Numbered from the stretch's first letter, positions 34,909 through 45,799 are shown. The stretch: DNA of 64,000 nt from an uncultured Nitrosomonas sp. (GCA_949281375.1 CASDLT010000024.1:184489-248488); one strand, 5' to 3'. The notes: generated by a model from the sequence alone, not told the origin. Numbers and translations: made by a program.

Positions 34909-35106
34909 ATGGAATCAGAACTGAAATCTCTCGAAAAAAAGATTTTTTTGCTATTACGTTTATATCAGGATACTTGCATAGAAAATAATAAATTGCGCAG
35001 AGAGCTTGCAAATACTCTCGCTCAGAATGAGAAACTCAATGAAAAAATCCATATTGCAGCTGATCGACTTGAAACACTTCTTCTAAAATTGCCCAATAAT
35101 GACTAA
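34909..35106 (+). CDS. TIGR02449/ZapB-like small coiled-coil protein
   Basis: 65-aa coiled-coil ORF immediately upstream of and overlapping zapA. Confidence 0.7.
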   Translation: MESELKSLEKKIFLLLRLYQDTCIENNKLRRELANTLAQNEKLNEKIHIAADRLETLLLKLPNND

Positions 35107-35398
35107 CAAAACGTTAAACTTAATCATCATGGGTCGAGAATTCTGCATTACCTGTCCCGAGCATGAACAAGAAGATCTTCAGTTGGCAGCCACCTATCTC
35201 GATAAAAAAATTCAGGAAGTAAAGACTGATGGCAAAGTCATCGACTCAGATCGCATTGCCATCGTCGCTGCATTGAACATTACTCATGAATTGCTCATGC
35301 TTCGAAGTGGGACGGGTTTTGACATCGAGGATTTTAAGCGTAGAATTGTTTCATTAAAAAAGAAAGTTGATGAAGTAATGATCAAAAAAGAGCAATAA
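35099..35398 (+). CDS. zapA: Cell division protein ZapA
   Basis: LIIMGREFCITCPEHEQEDLQLAATYLDKKIQEVK; next to 6S RNA as in many proteobacteria. Confidence 0.9.
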   Translation: MTNKTLNLIIMGREFCITCPEHEQEDLQLAATYLDKKIQEVKTDGKVIDSDRIAIVAALNITHELLMLRSGTGFDIEDFKRRIVSLKKKVDEVMIKKEQ

Positions 35399-35426
35399 AT
35401 TTTTAAGATGTTGTAACGTAGAGTTA

Positions 35427-35603
35427 ATCCCTGCGATGTTTGTTAAGGCTTATAATCTTTGAACCAATTGCTGGAAAATGGTTGTGGACTTTAGTGATGC
35501 TGTTGTGCGCTCCTTTAGTGGAGATGCCTGATGCATCCGTGAAACAACCGCCTTGGACCTTATGGTTCAAGATGATGGTCTGACGGCATATGTGGGGAGC
35601 TTC
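35427..35603 (+). ncRNA. ssrS: 6S RNA
   Basis: Follows zapA; contains CCTTGGACCTTATGGTTCAAGATGATGGTCTGACGGCAT, similar to the E. coli 6S 3' half; 5' TCCCTGCGATG can pair with 3' CATATGTGGGGA; terminator follows. Ends approximate. Confidence 0.8.
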
Positions 35604-35606
35604 GAT

Positions 35607-35647
35607 AGGACAAGGGATTTGAATATGATCTCTTGTCCTTTTTATTT
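35607..35647 (+). terminator. Rho-independent terminator after 6S RNA
   Basis: AGGACAAGGGATTTGAATATGATCTCTTGTCCTTTTTATTTT. Confidence 0.75.
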
Positions 35648-35682
35648 TGTAGTGGGGCTTTTTTTCAATCATTCCTTCATGA

Positions 35683-36303
35683 ATGCTGATGTCGCCGTCA
35701 AATTCCAGAACTTTCTTATTCGATATTGGTCGCGTTTTACTGGATTTTGACTTTCATTCCTCATTGGTTCGACTCGTTCCAGATCACATCCATCAGCCCC
35801 TGCAATTAATTGATAAAGTGCTCGAACAGAAAGACGCCCTGGAAACGGGCTCGGTCGATCCTGCTGATTATGCCAAATGGGCTCTCGATATTCTAAGAAG
35901 CGATGCGACCGAGGAGGAGTTTTATCATGCCTGGCGACATATTTTTACTCCTAATGAGCCTATGTGGCGCTGTGTTCGGCGACTTGAAAAACATCATCGA
36001 CTACTATTGATATCCAACATCAACGCAATCCACTGCCCGTGGATATTTACGGCATACCCAGAGTTTGGTTATTTCAAGCGTAGCGTATTGTCTTATCAAG
36101 TAGGCATTCTCAAACCAGAGCCTTGCATCTATCAACATGCGATCAATACTTATCAGCTTCATCCATCGAATACTTTCTATATCGACGATCAGCCTCAAAA
36201 TATTGAAACCGGAAAAAGTTTCGGCTTCCAATGCTGGCACTACGAATTAACACACCACGGAGCATTTGAACAATGGCTCGATCAAGTGCTTGCAGAAACA
36301 TGA
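35683..36303 (+). CDS. HAD family hydrolase
   Basis: FLFDIGRVLLDFDF, LLISNINAIHCPW, GILKPEPCIYQHA, FYIDDQPQNIETGK. Confidence 0.88.
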   Translation: MLMSPSNSRTFLFDIGRVLLDFDFHSSLVRLVPDHIHQPLQLIDKVLEQKDALETGSVDPADYAKWALDILRSDATEEEFYHAWRHIFTPNEPMWRCVRRLEKHHRLLLISNINAIHCPWIFTAYPEFGYFKRSVLSYQVGILKPEPCIYQHAINTYQLHPSNTFYIDDQPQNIETGKSFGFQCWHYELTHHGAFEQWLDQVLAET

Positions 36304-36434
36304 ACTGCAAACCCATATATTCAATCCCATGAATTAATGAATTCTGTTGAACTACTGCGCTCATCCATGCAGTTCGAATCAAATCCAGGAAGTGACCTGT
36401 TGTTTCAAACTCGAGGCTAACCAAACCAAGGAAG

Positions 36435-37088
36435 TTACTTTTCTGTCAGCAGGTGCTCGATCATGGCTTGTTTATAGTCTATTTGCCCAAAGGAAACATC
36501 TCTTAACTGAGCATTACGATCAAATACAATGCATGAAGGCGTTCCCTGTAAGGCAAAACGCTCGAAAGTGACTGCTTGCCGGGATTTCTGCTGTAAATAA
36601 TGTTTCACCTGCAGCAATACCGATGATTGCTGCTCATCGCTATACTTCTCGAACTCAGGAAGATACTCATGAGCGTAACGTCGCACCCGCTCGTCAGTAA
36701 CCGGTTCGGTCTCTTCGATGACCCGATCCATACCGACCGGAAACGGTATGTTCCAGGTCAATTTGCCTTCAACCAATTTACCGTACTGATTGAGCGCTTT
36801 GTAAGTTTCGCCGATCACTTCACCTGATGTCACCAATTTTTGCAAATTCTCAAGGGTATTTTTGTCGTAATCCTCGAATGCAGTGGCCAGACCCATGACG
36901 ATCAGGCCGCGATCATGGTAGCGCTGATGTAAATCGACTGCTCTGGGTAAAGCATAAATGAAACAACCTGGACAATTTACCTGAAAAACTTCGATCAGGA
37001 TCACCGAGCCCACCCAATCATTCAATGAAACCGGACCGCCCTGCACCCAATGCTCAACTGCGATATCTGAAAGAGAAAGATTTTTCAT
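36435..37088 (-). CDS. Thioredoxin-like (redoxin/TlpA) protein
   Basis: VILIEVFQVNCPGCFIYALPRAVDLHQRY with CPGC motif. Confidence 0.75.
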   Translation of the reverse strand: MKNLSLSDIAVEHWVQGGPVSLNDWVGSVILIEVFQVNCPGCFIYALPRAVDLHQRYHDRGLIVMGLATAFEDYDKNTLENLQKLVTSGEVIGETYKALNQYGKLVEGKLTWNIPFPVGMDRVIEETEPVTDERVRRYAHEYLPEFEKYSDEQQSSVLLQVKHYLQQKSRQAVTFERFALQGTPSCIVFDRNAQLRDVSFGQIDYKQAMIEHLLTEK

Positions 37089-37265
37089 GGTTAAAATAGT
37101 TAAAATAGCTATCCAAAGAATTCAAAAGAATTAAAATGTTAATAGCCGGTTGGAAAAATAAATTTTTGATGCTGAATCATAACCTAAAATTGAAGTGCAT
37201 GAGGAATGAGCAGAAAATTCTCACCCCGCGGATGGCCTTAATAAACAATTCCTTTTGAATTTACC

Positions 37266-37721
37266 ATGCGCTACTGGTTAATGAAATCTGAACCCTATGA
37301 ATTCAGTATTGATGATTTCGTCGCTCTCCCAAAGCAAACTGTGGCATGGCAAGGCATCCGCAACTATCAGTCGCGTAATTTCATGCATCATCAAATGAGC
37401 ATCGGTGATCAGGCGTTCTTCTATCACTCCTGCTGCAAGGATGCAGGCATCCGCGGTATTGCTGTCATCAGCAAACTCGCTTATCCGGATGCCACTCAAT
37501 TCGACCCTGCAAGCAAGTATTTCGATGTCAAAGCTACTAAAGACAGTCCGCGCTGGTTCAATGTCGATATCTCGTTGCAGAGGAAAACCCGCCTCGTGAC
37601 TATCAAAGAATTGCGTCAATACCCCGAATTGCAACGCATGCGGGTTTTGCAGACTGGCAACCGTTTATCGATTACTCCCGTTGATCCTTTCGAATGGCAA
37701 TTCATACTGGGCCTTTTGTAA
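37266..37721 (+). CDS. EVE domain protein
   Basis: MRYWLMKSEPYEFSIDDFVALPKQTVAWQGIRNYQSRNFM. Confidence 0.92.
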   Translation: MRYWLMKSEPYEFSIDDFVALPKQTVAWQGIRNYQSRNFMHHQMSIGDQAFFYHSCCKDAGIRGIAVISKLAYPDATQFDPASKYFDVKATKDSPRWFNVDISLQRKTRLVTIKELRQYPELQRMRVLQTGNRLSITPVDPFEWQFILGLL

Positions 37722-37752
37722 TGTCTTCATTCAATTTTAACTGGAGGAATAC

Positions 37753-38556
37753 ATGATGGATTGGTGGCTTGTTTATCTATTCACAGGCGCTGTTGTTGGT
37801 TTTTTTGCAGGTCTGCTTGGAATCGGCGGAGGGCTCATCATTGTTCCCGTGCTGATCAATTTATTTACCATACAAGATTTTCCCGCTGATCGTATCGTCC
37901 ATCTGGCGCTGGGTACCACGATGGCGACCATCATTTTCACATCAGCCGCCAGCCTACGAACTCATCACCGGCATGGCGCCGTTGTTTGGCCCATCGTCAG
38001 GCATATCACGCCAGGTATTTTTATAGGAACGCTCGGCGGAGCGGCGCTGGTCAGTTCCTTGACAGGTCAGTTCTTAAGCATCATTTTTGTCATCTTCATA
38101 TTCTACGCTGCCACGCAAATGGCACTGCAATTCCGCCCTAACCCGCTTTTCCAATTACCGGGCCGAGTCGGCCTGTTCCTTGCCGGTAGCGTCATTGGCG
38201 CTTTATCCAGCTTAGTTGCCATTGGCGGTGGATTGTTGTCAGTGCCTTTTCTGACACTTTGCAATGTCAAACTTCAGCACGCCATCGGCACCGCTGCCGC
38301 TATCGGTTTTCCTATTGCTATGGCTGGCACCTTCGGCTATATCGCGACTGGATGGGTGCAAAAAGAAATGCTTCCGCAGCACAGCTTAGGATATGTCTAT
38401 CTTCCGGCCCTTGTTTGGTTGGTATCCGGCAGCATGCTGACAGCTCCGTTGGGGGCGCAACTGACCCATTCGACTAAAACCATTATTTTGCGAACGATCT
38501 TTGTCGTATTGTTATATGGTCTGGCAGTCAGAATGCTGTTTAATTTGCTGAAGTAA
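37753..38556 (+). CDS. TauE/SafE family sulfite exporter-like permease
   Basis: GFFAGLLGIGGGLIIVPVL and GALSSLVAIGGGLLSVPFL repeats; multiple TM segments. Confidence 0.9.
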   Translation: MMDWWLVYLFTGAVVGFFAGLLGIGGGLIIVPVLINLFTIQDFPADRIVHLALGTTMATIIFTSAASLRTHHRHGAVVWPIVRHITPGIFIGTLGGAALVSSLTGQFLSIIFVIFIFYAATQMALQFRPNPLFQLPGRVGLFLAGSVIGALSSLVAIGGGLLSVPFLTLCNVKLQHAIGTAAAIGFPIAMAGTFGYIATGWVQKEMLPQHSLGYVYLPALVWLVSGSMLTAPLGAQLTHSTKTIILRTIFVVLLYGLAVRMLFNLLK

Positions 38557-38724
38557 TAGATTTCAGGTCAATTACAGGCGGCACTGAACAATTTAGCATC
38601 TTTGAAATTTGTTTTTATCGGCAGTTAGAAAATGCTGTCGACTAAAACATAGGGGTTTGTTCAGCGCTTTTTTGGGTAATACCGAATTATTCTTCTTTGA
38701 ATATCAGCCTGACAATTTTCTGAT

Positions 38725-39150
38725 TTACGGTGCAGATATTGAAGGGTCAGTGATAAAGCCGATTTTTGTAATCCCTGCCTTGGCTGCAATACTCATTATT
38801 TTAGCTACATGTTCATAATGCGTTAATTTATCTGCCCGAATATGTAATTCTGTGGCAGGTGACTGCAGAGCAGTGTCATGAAAACGTGAGGTTAAATTTT
38901 CCAAAATCACCGATTCTCCATTCCAGAAGAGACTGCCATCCGAACGAATGGCTAACTCGACATGCTCGGATTGCATCGCATTGGGATTACTTTCCGCTTT
39001 TGGTAAATCAATTTTGACCGAATGCGTCAACAATGGCGCAGTAATGATAAAAATGATCAACAGCACCAGCATTACATCAACCAGCGGAACCACATTGATC
39101 TCCGACATTGGAGGTTGACGTCCATTATTTTGCATACTCCCGAATCCCAT
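38725..39150 (-). CDS. exbD: Biopolymer transport protein ExbD/TolR family
   Basis: MSEINVVPLVDVMLVLLIIFIITAPLL. Confidence 0.9.
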   Translation of the reverse strand: MGFGSMQNNGRQPPMSEINVVPLVDVMLVLLIIFIITAPLLTHSVKIDLPKAESNPNAMQSEHVELAIRSDGSLFWNGESVILENLTSRFHDTALQSPATELHIRADKLTHYEHVAKIMSIAAKAGITKIGFITDPSISAP

Positions 39151-39152
39151 CG

Positions 39153-39917
39153 CTATCTCCTTTCGAGGGCGGCGTTATTTACTTCTTGATCGGCAATTGA
39201 AGGCGATGATTGCAACGGTGGCGTCGACGGCTGATGATGACTATCATCGCCAACGGTAATGAGTACGAAGAGGTCGTGCGCAAAGGCTTCCAACTGCGCC
39301 AGCCAGATACGGTTACGCCGCACGAAAGCGTTATACGCAAGCACCGCAGGAATAGCCACAGCTAGACCCAGGGCAGTCATGATCAGAGCTTCTCCGACGG
39401 GACCTGCCACTTTATCCAGCGTCCCTTGACCTGACAGTCCAATTTGAATCAGCGCATGATAAATGCCCCATACTGTTCCAAACAAGCCAATGTAGGGTGC
39501 TGCAGAACCTGCTGAGGCAATTAAAGTAAGTCCATTCTCAATACGGGTAGCTTCTTGATCAATCCCATTGCGTAAGGTTCGTGTCAAAAATTCACTGGTA
39601 CCGCCGGCAGCCGCCAACTTATGTGAACTATGAAGTTTAGAATCTGCAGCGGCATCTATCCCCAGCTTGGCGAGTTCGGCAAAAGCATTATTAGGAGCCA
39701 CATTCTTAAATTCAAGATTAACCGCATGAAGCGAATCAAAGCTCCAGAAATGTTTGAGAAAGGCTTGTGCTCGCCGTTTCGCGATCAGGTTGACGATACT
39801 TTTGGTGATGATCAGGTACCAACTCGCCACAGAAAGGGATAACAGCAGCGCAAGCACGGTCATCCCGACTTCGTCAATTTGGGATAGAAAGTGCGAAAAA
39901 CCAAGTCCTTGTTCCAT
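39153..39917 (-). CDS. exbB: MotA/TolQ/ExbB proton channel family protein
   Basis: GSAAPYIGLFGTVWGIYHALIQIG...GPVGEALIMTALGLAVAIPAVLAYN. Confidence 0.92.
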   Translation of the reverse strand: MEQGLGFSHFLSQIDEVGMTVLALLLSLSVASWYLIITKSIVNLIAKRRAQAFLKHFWSFDSLHAVNLEFKNVAPNNAFAELAKLGIDAAADSKLHSSHKLAAAGGTSEFLTRTLRNGIDQEATRIENGLTLIASAGSAAPYIGLFGTVWGIYHALIQIGLSGQGTLDKVAGPVGEALIMTALGLAVAIPAVLAYNAFVRRNRIWLAQLEAFAHDLFVLITVGDDSHHQPSTPPLQSSPSIADQEVNNAALERR

Positions 39918-39920
39918 TAA

Positions 39921-40664
39921 CTAATTTCCTTGCAGTACAAAATTGAAAGGTTGTAAAGCAACCGCTCGTACCGGTTGACCATTACGAATTGAGGGATTGC
40001 ACTGCCAGCTCTTTACTGCAGTCAACGCTGCAGAATCTAGACGTTCATATCCACTGCTATTGATCACTTTGGCATTATCAATATGCCCATTTTCATCCAG
40101 TTCCACCCGCAGCACCAATTTACCCTCTTCACCCATTCTCCGGGAAATAGCGGGATAAGCAGGGGCACTTAATTTTGGGCAAGAAACAGACAATTCTGAC
40201 GACAAAGTAATAGGTGCTGCAGGCATTTGTGGAGGTAATGCAGTATTAGTCACCGGCAGAGATTCTTGAGCTTTCTCGACAATGGATTCATCCGGCTTGG
40301 ACGGCTCCAAATGCGTTGGTTTCACAGGTGAAGTTGATTTTGTAACGAGCCGCTCTTGTTTGGGTTTGACCACAGGTTTTTTTAAAGGCTGGAGCTTTAC
40401 GGGCGCAGGTTCAGCCTTCGGCATTGGTGGCTCAGAACTCGGCGGCGGCGCTGAAATGAATTCCGCGAATAAGGTAACGACTTGATCAGGCTTGGGAAGA
40501 AGTTTCTGGTTCCATAAAATATAAAGGACGATGGCATGTATCAAAAGAACAAACAGCAATCCAGGCACTGAAATGAGGCGCTCATTTGAACTTAAATACT
40601 CAGCATTTTTATGAGTTAGTGATTGCATTACGTGATTACGACTTAGCCAGCTTTGAAGTGACAC
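39921..40664 (-). CDS. tonB: TonB energy transducer
   Basis: N-terminal TM, Pro/Lys-rich linker, C-terminal YPAISRRMGEEGKLVLRVELDENGHIDNAKVINSSGYERLD. Confidence 0.9.
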   Translation of the reverse strand: MSLQSWLSRNHVMQSLTHKNAEYLSSNERLISVPGLLFVLLIHAIVLYILWNQKLLPKPDQVVTLFAEFISAPPPSSEPPMPKAEPAPVKLQPLKKPVVKPKQERLVTKSTSPVKPTHLEPSKPDESIVEKAQESLPVTNTALPPQMPAAPITLSSELSVSCPKLSAPAYPAISRRMGEEGKLVLRVELDENGHIDNAKVINSSGYERLDSAALTAVKSWQCNPSIRNGQPVRAVALQPFNFVLQGN

Positions 40665-40807
40665 TGAAAAAAACTACGCCCAGACAGACTGCTTGAAAAA
40701 AACCTAAAATGCTCATTCATTATTTATAAACCAACCGCACTTTTCCGATTCCGCTCCACCCGACCTGGTTCGCTACATTTCAAAGAGTTTCTCATAAACA
40801 TTAAAAA

Positions 40808-40825
40808 ATGATTATGAGTAATCAT
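40808..40825. promoter_or_regulatory. Candidate Fur-type palindrome upstream of tonB
   Basis: ATGATTA-TGAG-TAATCAT, perfect dyad. Confidence 0.4.
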
Positions 40826-40947
40826 CCCTTAGCCTTTTTTCATTTTTTCAGATCGCTGGCATTGACAGTAACGCTACGGTGATTAATCTTTTTCATTTTA
40901 CTTATGGGTTTTACACCCTACTATACAGATCCTATAATAACGTAAAC

Positions 40948-40960
40948 GATAATAGTTATC
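40948..40960. promoter_or_regulatory. Second candidate Fur-type palindrome
   Basis: GATAA-TAG-TTATC in the tonB/RDD intergenic region. Confidence 0.35.
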
Positions 40961-41061
40961 AATAAACAAATTTAATTTATCTCTCATCGCTTACCATATA
41001 AAATCTCAGCCGGAATTTATATTACGCAAGTTAACAACCGATATTGATTTAACTCAAACAC

Positions 41062-41553
41062 ATGACATACTCAATCCCTGGATTCTGGCGACGGGTCATA
41101 TGCCTCATCTACGAAACATTTATTCTTTTGGCTATTCTCTTCATTGCCAGCCTAATCTTTCACCTGATCTATAGCGATACCAGCACTCCATTTTTCAAAC
41201 CATTGTTTCAATGTTATCTCGTATTAATCATGGGATATTATTTCACATGGTTCTGGACGCATGGCGGACAAACGTTAGCGATGCAGACTTGGAAAATACG
41301 CCTGATCTCAAATGACGGAAAACCAGTTAGCAAGCAACAAGCGATTGTTCGTTTTTTATGCACATTAATTGGAATATTCTCTTTTGTGATTATTGATCAG
41401 ATACTTCCATTTAGTTTTGCATCAACTTTTCAACTTATCCTGATCAGTTTGCTTATTTTTGGTTCTGGATTTATTTGGGCGCTGTTTGATCAAGATCACC
41501 AGTTTCTCCATGATCGGCTGGCTGGCACACGAATCATAAAAGTAGATATTTAA
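41062..41553 (+). CDS. RDD family membrane protein
   Basis: GFWRRVICLIYETFILL, TWFWTHGGQTLAMQTWKIRLIS, HDRLAGTRII. Confidence 0.9.
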   Translation: MTYSIPGFWRRVICLIYETFILLAILFIASLIFHLIYSDTSTPFFKPLFQCYLVLIMGYYFTWFWTHGGQTLAMQTWKIRLISNDGKPVSKQQAIVRFLCTLIGIFSFVIIDQILPFSFASTFQLILISLLIFGSGFIWALFDQDHQFLHDRLAGTRIIKVDI

Positions 41554-41727
41554 TTTATTTCAAAGGCTTATATTCATGAATTTTTAGCTATGTTTTTAAT
41601 AAAAATAGGTATAATAACTGCGCTGTTATTTGTTTTATTTATGCAAGATATGCTTAAAAAAAGGTTTCTCAATTTCGCCTAATGTCAGCATAAATTACTC
41701 TATCTGATAAAGACTTAATATAAACAA

Positions 41728-42654
41728 ATGCGTAGTTCAATTCTCACAACAGCTTCCAGCTTGAAAGAATGTTCAATTCCAATCAATGGATTGATTTTAT
41801 TAATTGCCACGCAGTTTATCTTTTTCTTCGATCTGCATTTGCCACTTGGCGTCGCAGCAGCCACTCCCTATGTATTAGTTATATTCGCCAGCTTATGGAT
41901 CAGCGGAATTCAATTTACTTATTTCGTTGCTGCACTGTCCATCGTCCTGACTATCGTGGGTTTTTATCATTCCCCCGGAATTATCTTGCCGATGAACATT
42001 GTAATGTTTAATCGTGGACTGACCTTATTATTGATCATTTGCTCGACGGTCATGGTGATCAAGATCAAAAAAACCAATATAGACATGTCAGCGCTTTTGA
42101 CCCAAACCCTGATTGATCCCATTACTGGACAAAAAAACCGGCAGGCCTTTGAAAGTGAGCTTGACACCGAGATTTTGCGATGTGAACGCTACCACCGTAA
42201 TTTATCGGTGGCAATCATCGACATCGATCATTTCAAATTATTCAGTAATTCACATGATCGTCAGTATTCCAACGATCTAATCAAGAGAATCTCCACCGAC
42301 ATCAAAACAAATATCAGAACCTCCGATCTTTTTTATCATATCGATACGGACGTATTTGCCATTTTATTTCCTGAAACCGAGTTATCCGAAGCAAAGGAAG
42401 TTTGTGAAGCGATTCGTAAAAAAATTTCCACTAAAATGGAAAAAGAGCACACGATAACAAAAATAACAACCAGTATCGGTATCACGATGCTAGGACACAA
42501 TGACAGCAAAATAGACCTATGCAAACGTGCAGAAGATGCACTGCTCATCTCAAAAAGCAACGGCAAAAACCTGGTCTCGACGTTGCCTGAAGTTACCAGT
42601 AAGGATAAATCACACGTAGCAGCGATCTTATCGCGATCACGATCTGATGGTTGA
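41728..42654 (+). CDS. GGDEF-domain protein with degenerate active site, N-terminal TM segments
   Basis: DPITGQKNRQAFESEL...VAIIDIDHFKLFSNS followed by YHIDTDVFAILFPETE where RYGGDEF is expected. Confidence 0.85.
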   Translation: MRSSILTTASSLKECSIPINGLILLIATQFIFFFDLHLPLGVAAATPYVLVIFASLWISGIQFTYFVAALSIVLTIVGFYHSPGIILPMNIVMFNRGLTLLLIICSTVMVIKIKKTNIDMSALLTQTLIDPITGQKNRQAFESELDTEILRCERYHRNLSVAIIDIDHFKLFSNSHDRQYSNDLIKRISTDIKTNIRTSDLFYHIDTDVFAILFPETELSEAKEVCEAIRKKISTKMEKEHTITKITTSIGITMLGHNDSKIDLCKRAEDALLISKSNGKNLVSTLPEVTSKDKSHVAAILSRSRSDG

Positions 42655-42823
42655 TTGATCATCAATCGGCTTGATATCATCAGCCCATTCCATCGGAAAA
42701 TCAGCATTACACTTCGATTGCGTTTCTCGATTCACGAGTAAAGCGCATGAGCTGACATTCTGAAAAATTTGTACGTATTCTCTTTGCACCCCACCCGATA
42801 AACGAACGGTTTATACAATACCC

Positions 42824-45124
42824 ATGTGTTTAATCAATCGACCGTTGGCCAAAAAATCGACCGGTCAATCTTCTTCACCCCGAGTGGCGCGGCTCTTGCG
42901 GGAATCGATTTGCTTGATACTGACGGGAGCAGCGCTGTATTTGATATTGATATTCTTCAGCTATCATCGAGGCGACGCAGGCTGGTCACACAGCGGAGAT
43001 TTTAACCAAATCAATAACGCCGGCGGCCATGTGGGAGCATGGCTCGCTGATTTATTGCTCTTCTTGTTCGGTGCCTCAGCATGGTGGTGGGTAGCGTTCT
43101 TTCTATCAGCCGTGGCCTGGAGCTACCGTCGCATCGATGCAGCCGGCATTTTTGACCGTCATTCGCTGGTGCTCTCAGCGTCTGGTTTCATGTTATTGCT
43201 AGCTGCCAGCAGTGGACTGGAATCATTGCGTTTTCATACGCTCAATGTATCCCTTCCGCTGATGCCCGGGGGCATGCTTGGAAACACTATCAGCTATTAT
43301 CTGTCGCGCATCCTTGGTTTTACCGGTGCCACGTTGACATTGCTGATACTCATTGCTATCGGCTTCAGTCAGTTCACTGGGTTATCATGGGTGCGCTTTG
43401 TTGAAAAAATTGGCGAAAATATCGAAACCTTCTGTTTATTCATTCAAGATAGCTGGCAAACCCGGCAGGATAAATTCGCTGGACTCATCGCTTCGCGAAT
43501 GCGCGATGAAATTGTCGAAAATGAGAAAAAACGCATTGAAGACATTCACCAACTGCACATTGAATTGCCCACTACGACGATTGCCAAGTCTCCACGCATC
43601 GTCAAGGAGAAGCAGACGCCGCTGTTTTCAGATTTGCCTGATTCTCCGCTACCTCCCCTGCATCTGCTAGACGAGCCTGACAAGGATTTTGAAGTGCTCT
43701 CCAAGGAAACCCTTGAATTCACGTCTCGCCTGATCGAGCGCAAACTCAAGGAGTTCGGTGTCGAAGTCAAGGTGATCGCCGCTTTTCCTGGACCCGTGAT
43801 TACGCGTTATGAAATTGAACCAGCGATAGGCGTGAAAGGAAGCCAGGTCATCAGTTTGATCAAAGACCTGGCACGGGCATTATCAGTCGCCAGCATTCGG
43901 GTGGTCGAAACGATTCCCGGCAAAACCAGCATGGGGCTTGAGCTTCCCAATCCCAAGCGGCAAATCGTGCGGCTGCAGGAAATTCTCAGTTCCCAGGCGT
44001 ATGCTGATGCCGCTTCTCTGCTGACGATTGCGCTGGGTAAAGACATCAGCGGCCGCCCCATCGTCTCGGATCTTGCCAAAATGCCCCATGCATTGGTAGC
44101 GGGAACGACTGGATCAGGCAAATCGGTTGCCATCAACGCAGTGATTCTAAGCCTGATCTACAAAACGTCACCAGAGCAAACTCGCCTCATACTGATCGAT
44201 CCGAAAATGCTCGAATTGTCTGTTTATGAAGGCATTCCTCATCTGCTCACGCCCGTCGTGACCGATATGCGCGAAGCCTCAAGCGCCCTGCGCTGGTGTG
44301 TCAATGAGATGGAACGCCGCTACAAACTCATGTCAGCACTCGGGGTGCGCAATCTCAGCGGCTATAACCAGAAAATCCAGGAAGCACTCAAAAAAGAAGA
44401 GCCTCTGATGAATCCGCTGAATCCAGCCGAGGCAGAGCCAGATTATCTGGACGAATTGCCGCTGATCGTGGTGGTCATTGACGAACTGGCCGATCTCATG
44501 ATGGTGGCGGGTAAGAAAGTCGAACATTTGATCGCGCGTCTCGCCCAAAAAGCGCGTGCCTCGGGTATTCATTTGCTGCTGGCAACACAGCGCCCATCGG
44601 TTGACGTCATCACCGGTCTGATCAAAGCCAATATTCCCACCCGCATCGCCTTTCAGGTTTCCAGCAAAATCGATTCACGCACGATTCTCGATCAAATGGG
44701 TGCGGAAGCATTGCTCGGCCAAGGCGACATGTTGTATCTGCCGCCGGGTAGCGGATATCCGCAACGCATACATGGCGCATTCGTCGCCGATCATGAAGTG
44801 CACAAAGTGGTTGAGTATTTGAAAGAACATGGCGAACCCTGTTACATTGAAGAAATTCTCAGCACCGGCGACGAAGACAGTGACAACGGCGCCGCGACGG
44901 AAGGAAAAAAATCACCCGACGGCGAAGCTGATCCGCTTTACGACGAAGCTGTCGCCATTGTCGTCAAAACACGCCGCGCATCGATCTCTCTGGTGCAGCG
45001 CAATTTGCGCATTGGCTATAATCGCGCGGCTAGAATAATCGAAGAAATGGAGCGCGCCGGATTGGTTTCATCGATGCAAAGCAACGGCAATCGCGAAGTG
45101 CTGGCCCCCGCACGCGGTGAATGA
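42824..45124 (+). CDS. ftsK: DNA translocase FtsK
   Basis: 4TM N-terminus, [69 protein letters not shown]-terminal gamma domain. Confidence 0.95.
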   Translation: MCLINRPLAKKSTGQSSSPRVARLLRESICLILTGAALYLILIFFSYHRGDAGWSHSGDFNQINNAGGHVGAWLADLLLFLFGASAWWWVAFFLSAVAWSYRRIDAAGIFDRHSLVLSASGFMLLLAASSGLESLRFHTLNVSLPLMPGGMLGNTISYYLSRILGFTGATLTLLILIAIGFSQFTGLSWVRFVEKIGENIETFCLFIQDSWQTRQDKFAGLIASRMRDEIVENEKKRIEDIHQLHIELPTTTIAKSPRIVKEKQTPLFSDLPDSPLPPLHLLDEPDKDFEVLSKETLEFTSRLIERKLKEFGVEVKVIAAFPGPVITRYEIEPAIGVKGSQVISLIKDLARALSVASIRVVETIPGKTSMGLELPNPKRQIVRLQEILSSQAYADAASLLTIALGKDISGRPIVSDLAKMPHALVAGTTGSGKSVAINAVILSLIYKTSPEQTRLILIDPKMLELSVYEGIPHLLTPVVTDMREASSALRWCVNEMERRYKLMSALGVRNLSGYNQKIQEALKKEEPLMNPLNPAEAEPDYLDELPLIVVVIDELADLMMVAGKKVEHLIARLAQKARASGIHLLLATQRPSVDVITGLIKANIPTRIAFQVSSKIDSRTILDQMGAEALLGQGDMLYLPPGSGYPQRIHGAFVADHEVHKVVEYLKEHGEPCYIEEILSTGDEDSDNGAATEGKKSPDGEADPLYDEAVAIVVKTRRASISLVQRNLRIGYNRAARIIEEMERAGLVSSMQSNGNREVLAPARGE

Positions 45125-45172
45125 CTGGATTCGACTCCATGCGCTCCTACCTCAACTTTAAGGCACAATAAT

Positions 45173-45799
45173 ATGATTCGCCACAATTATCTCTTTTCTA
45201 TGCTGCTGGCCGGTTGCCTGATGGCATCGCAGGCAAGCGCGACCGCGATTGGCAGTCTGAAAAGCTTCATCCATGATACCCGCACCGTCCGGGCAAATTT
45301 CACGCAGACCCTGTATGACAAAGGCGCCCGCACATTGCAGGAATCCAAAGGAACGATGCAGTTCGAGCGCCCAGAAAAATTTCGTTGGACTTATGACAAA
45401 CCCTACGAACAACTCATCGTTGGCAATGGCAAGTTAGTTTGGTTTTACGATCAGGATCTCAACCAAGTCACGGTACGTCAATTCAACATTGCCATTGGCA
45501 GCAGCCCGGCCGCGCTTCTGGCAGGAAGCAGTGCCATTGAAGACAACTTCATTCTGACCGAACTGGGTGTACAGAATGAACTCGAATGGCTAGAAGCCAT
45601 TCCGAAAAATAAGGAAAGCGTGTTTGAATTCATCCAGATGGGCTTTACACCGGACGGCACCCTCAAAATCATGGCGCTGCGCGACAGCTTTGGGCAAACG
45701 ACGGTGCTGGCGTTCTCCGAGGTGGACAAGAATCCCAGCTTACCGGCGGATCTGTTCACATTCACACCACCGGCCAATGCGGACGTCATCAGTGAGTGA
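45173..45799 (+). CDS. lolA: Outer membrane lipoprotein carrier protein LolA
   Basis: Signal peptide; VRANFTQTLYDKGARTLQESKGTMQFERPEKFRWTYDKPYEQLIVGNG. Confidence 0.93.
   Translation: MIRHNYLFSMLLAGCLMASQASATAIGSLKSFIHDTRTVRANFTQTLYDKGARTLQESKGTMQFERPEKFRWTYDKPYEQLIVGNGKLVWFYDQDLNQVTVRQFNIAIGSSPAALLAGSSAIEDNFILTELGVQNELEWLEAIPKNKESVFEFIQMGFTPDGTLKIMALRDSFGQTTVLAFSEVDKNPSLPADLFTFTPPANADVISE

Noticed and set aside
45624-45791. 5' extension of the rarA ORF in the supplied track
   Set aside because: It overlaps lolA in another frame with low-plausibility sequence (HRTAPSKSWRCATALGKRR); the true start is GTG 45792.
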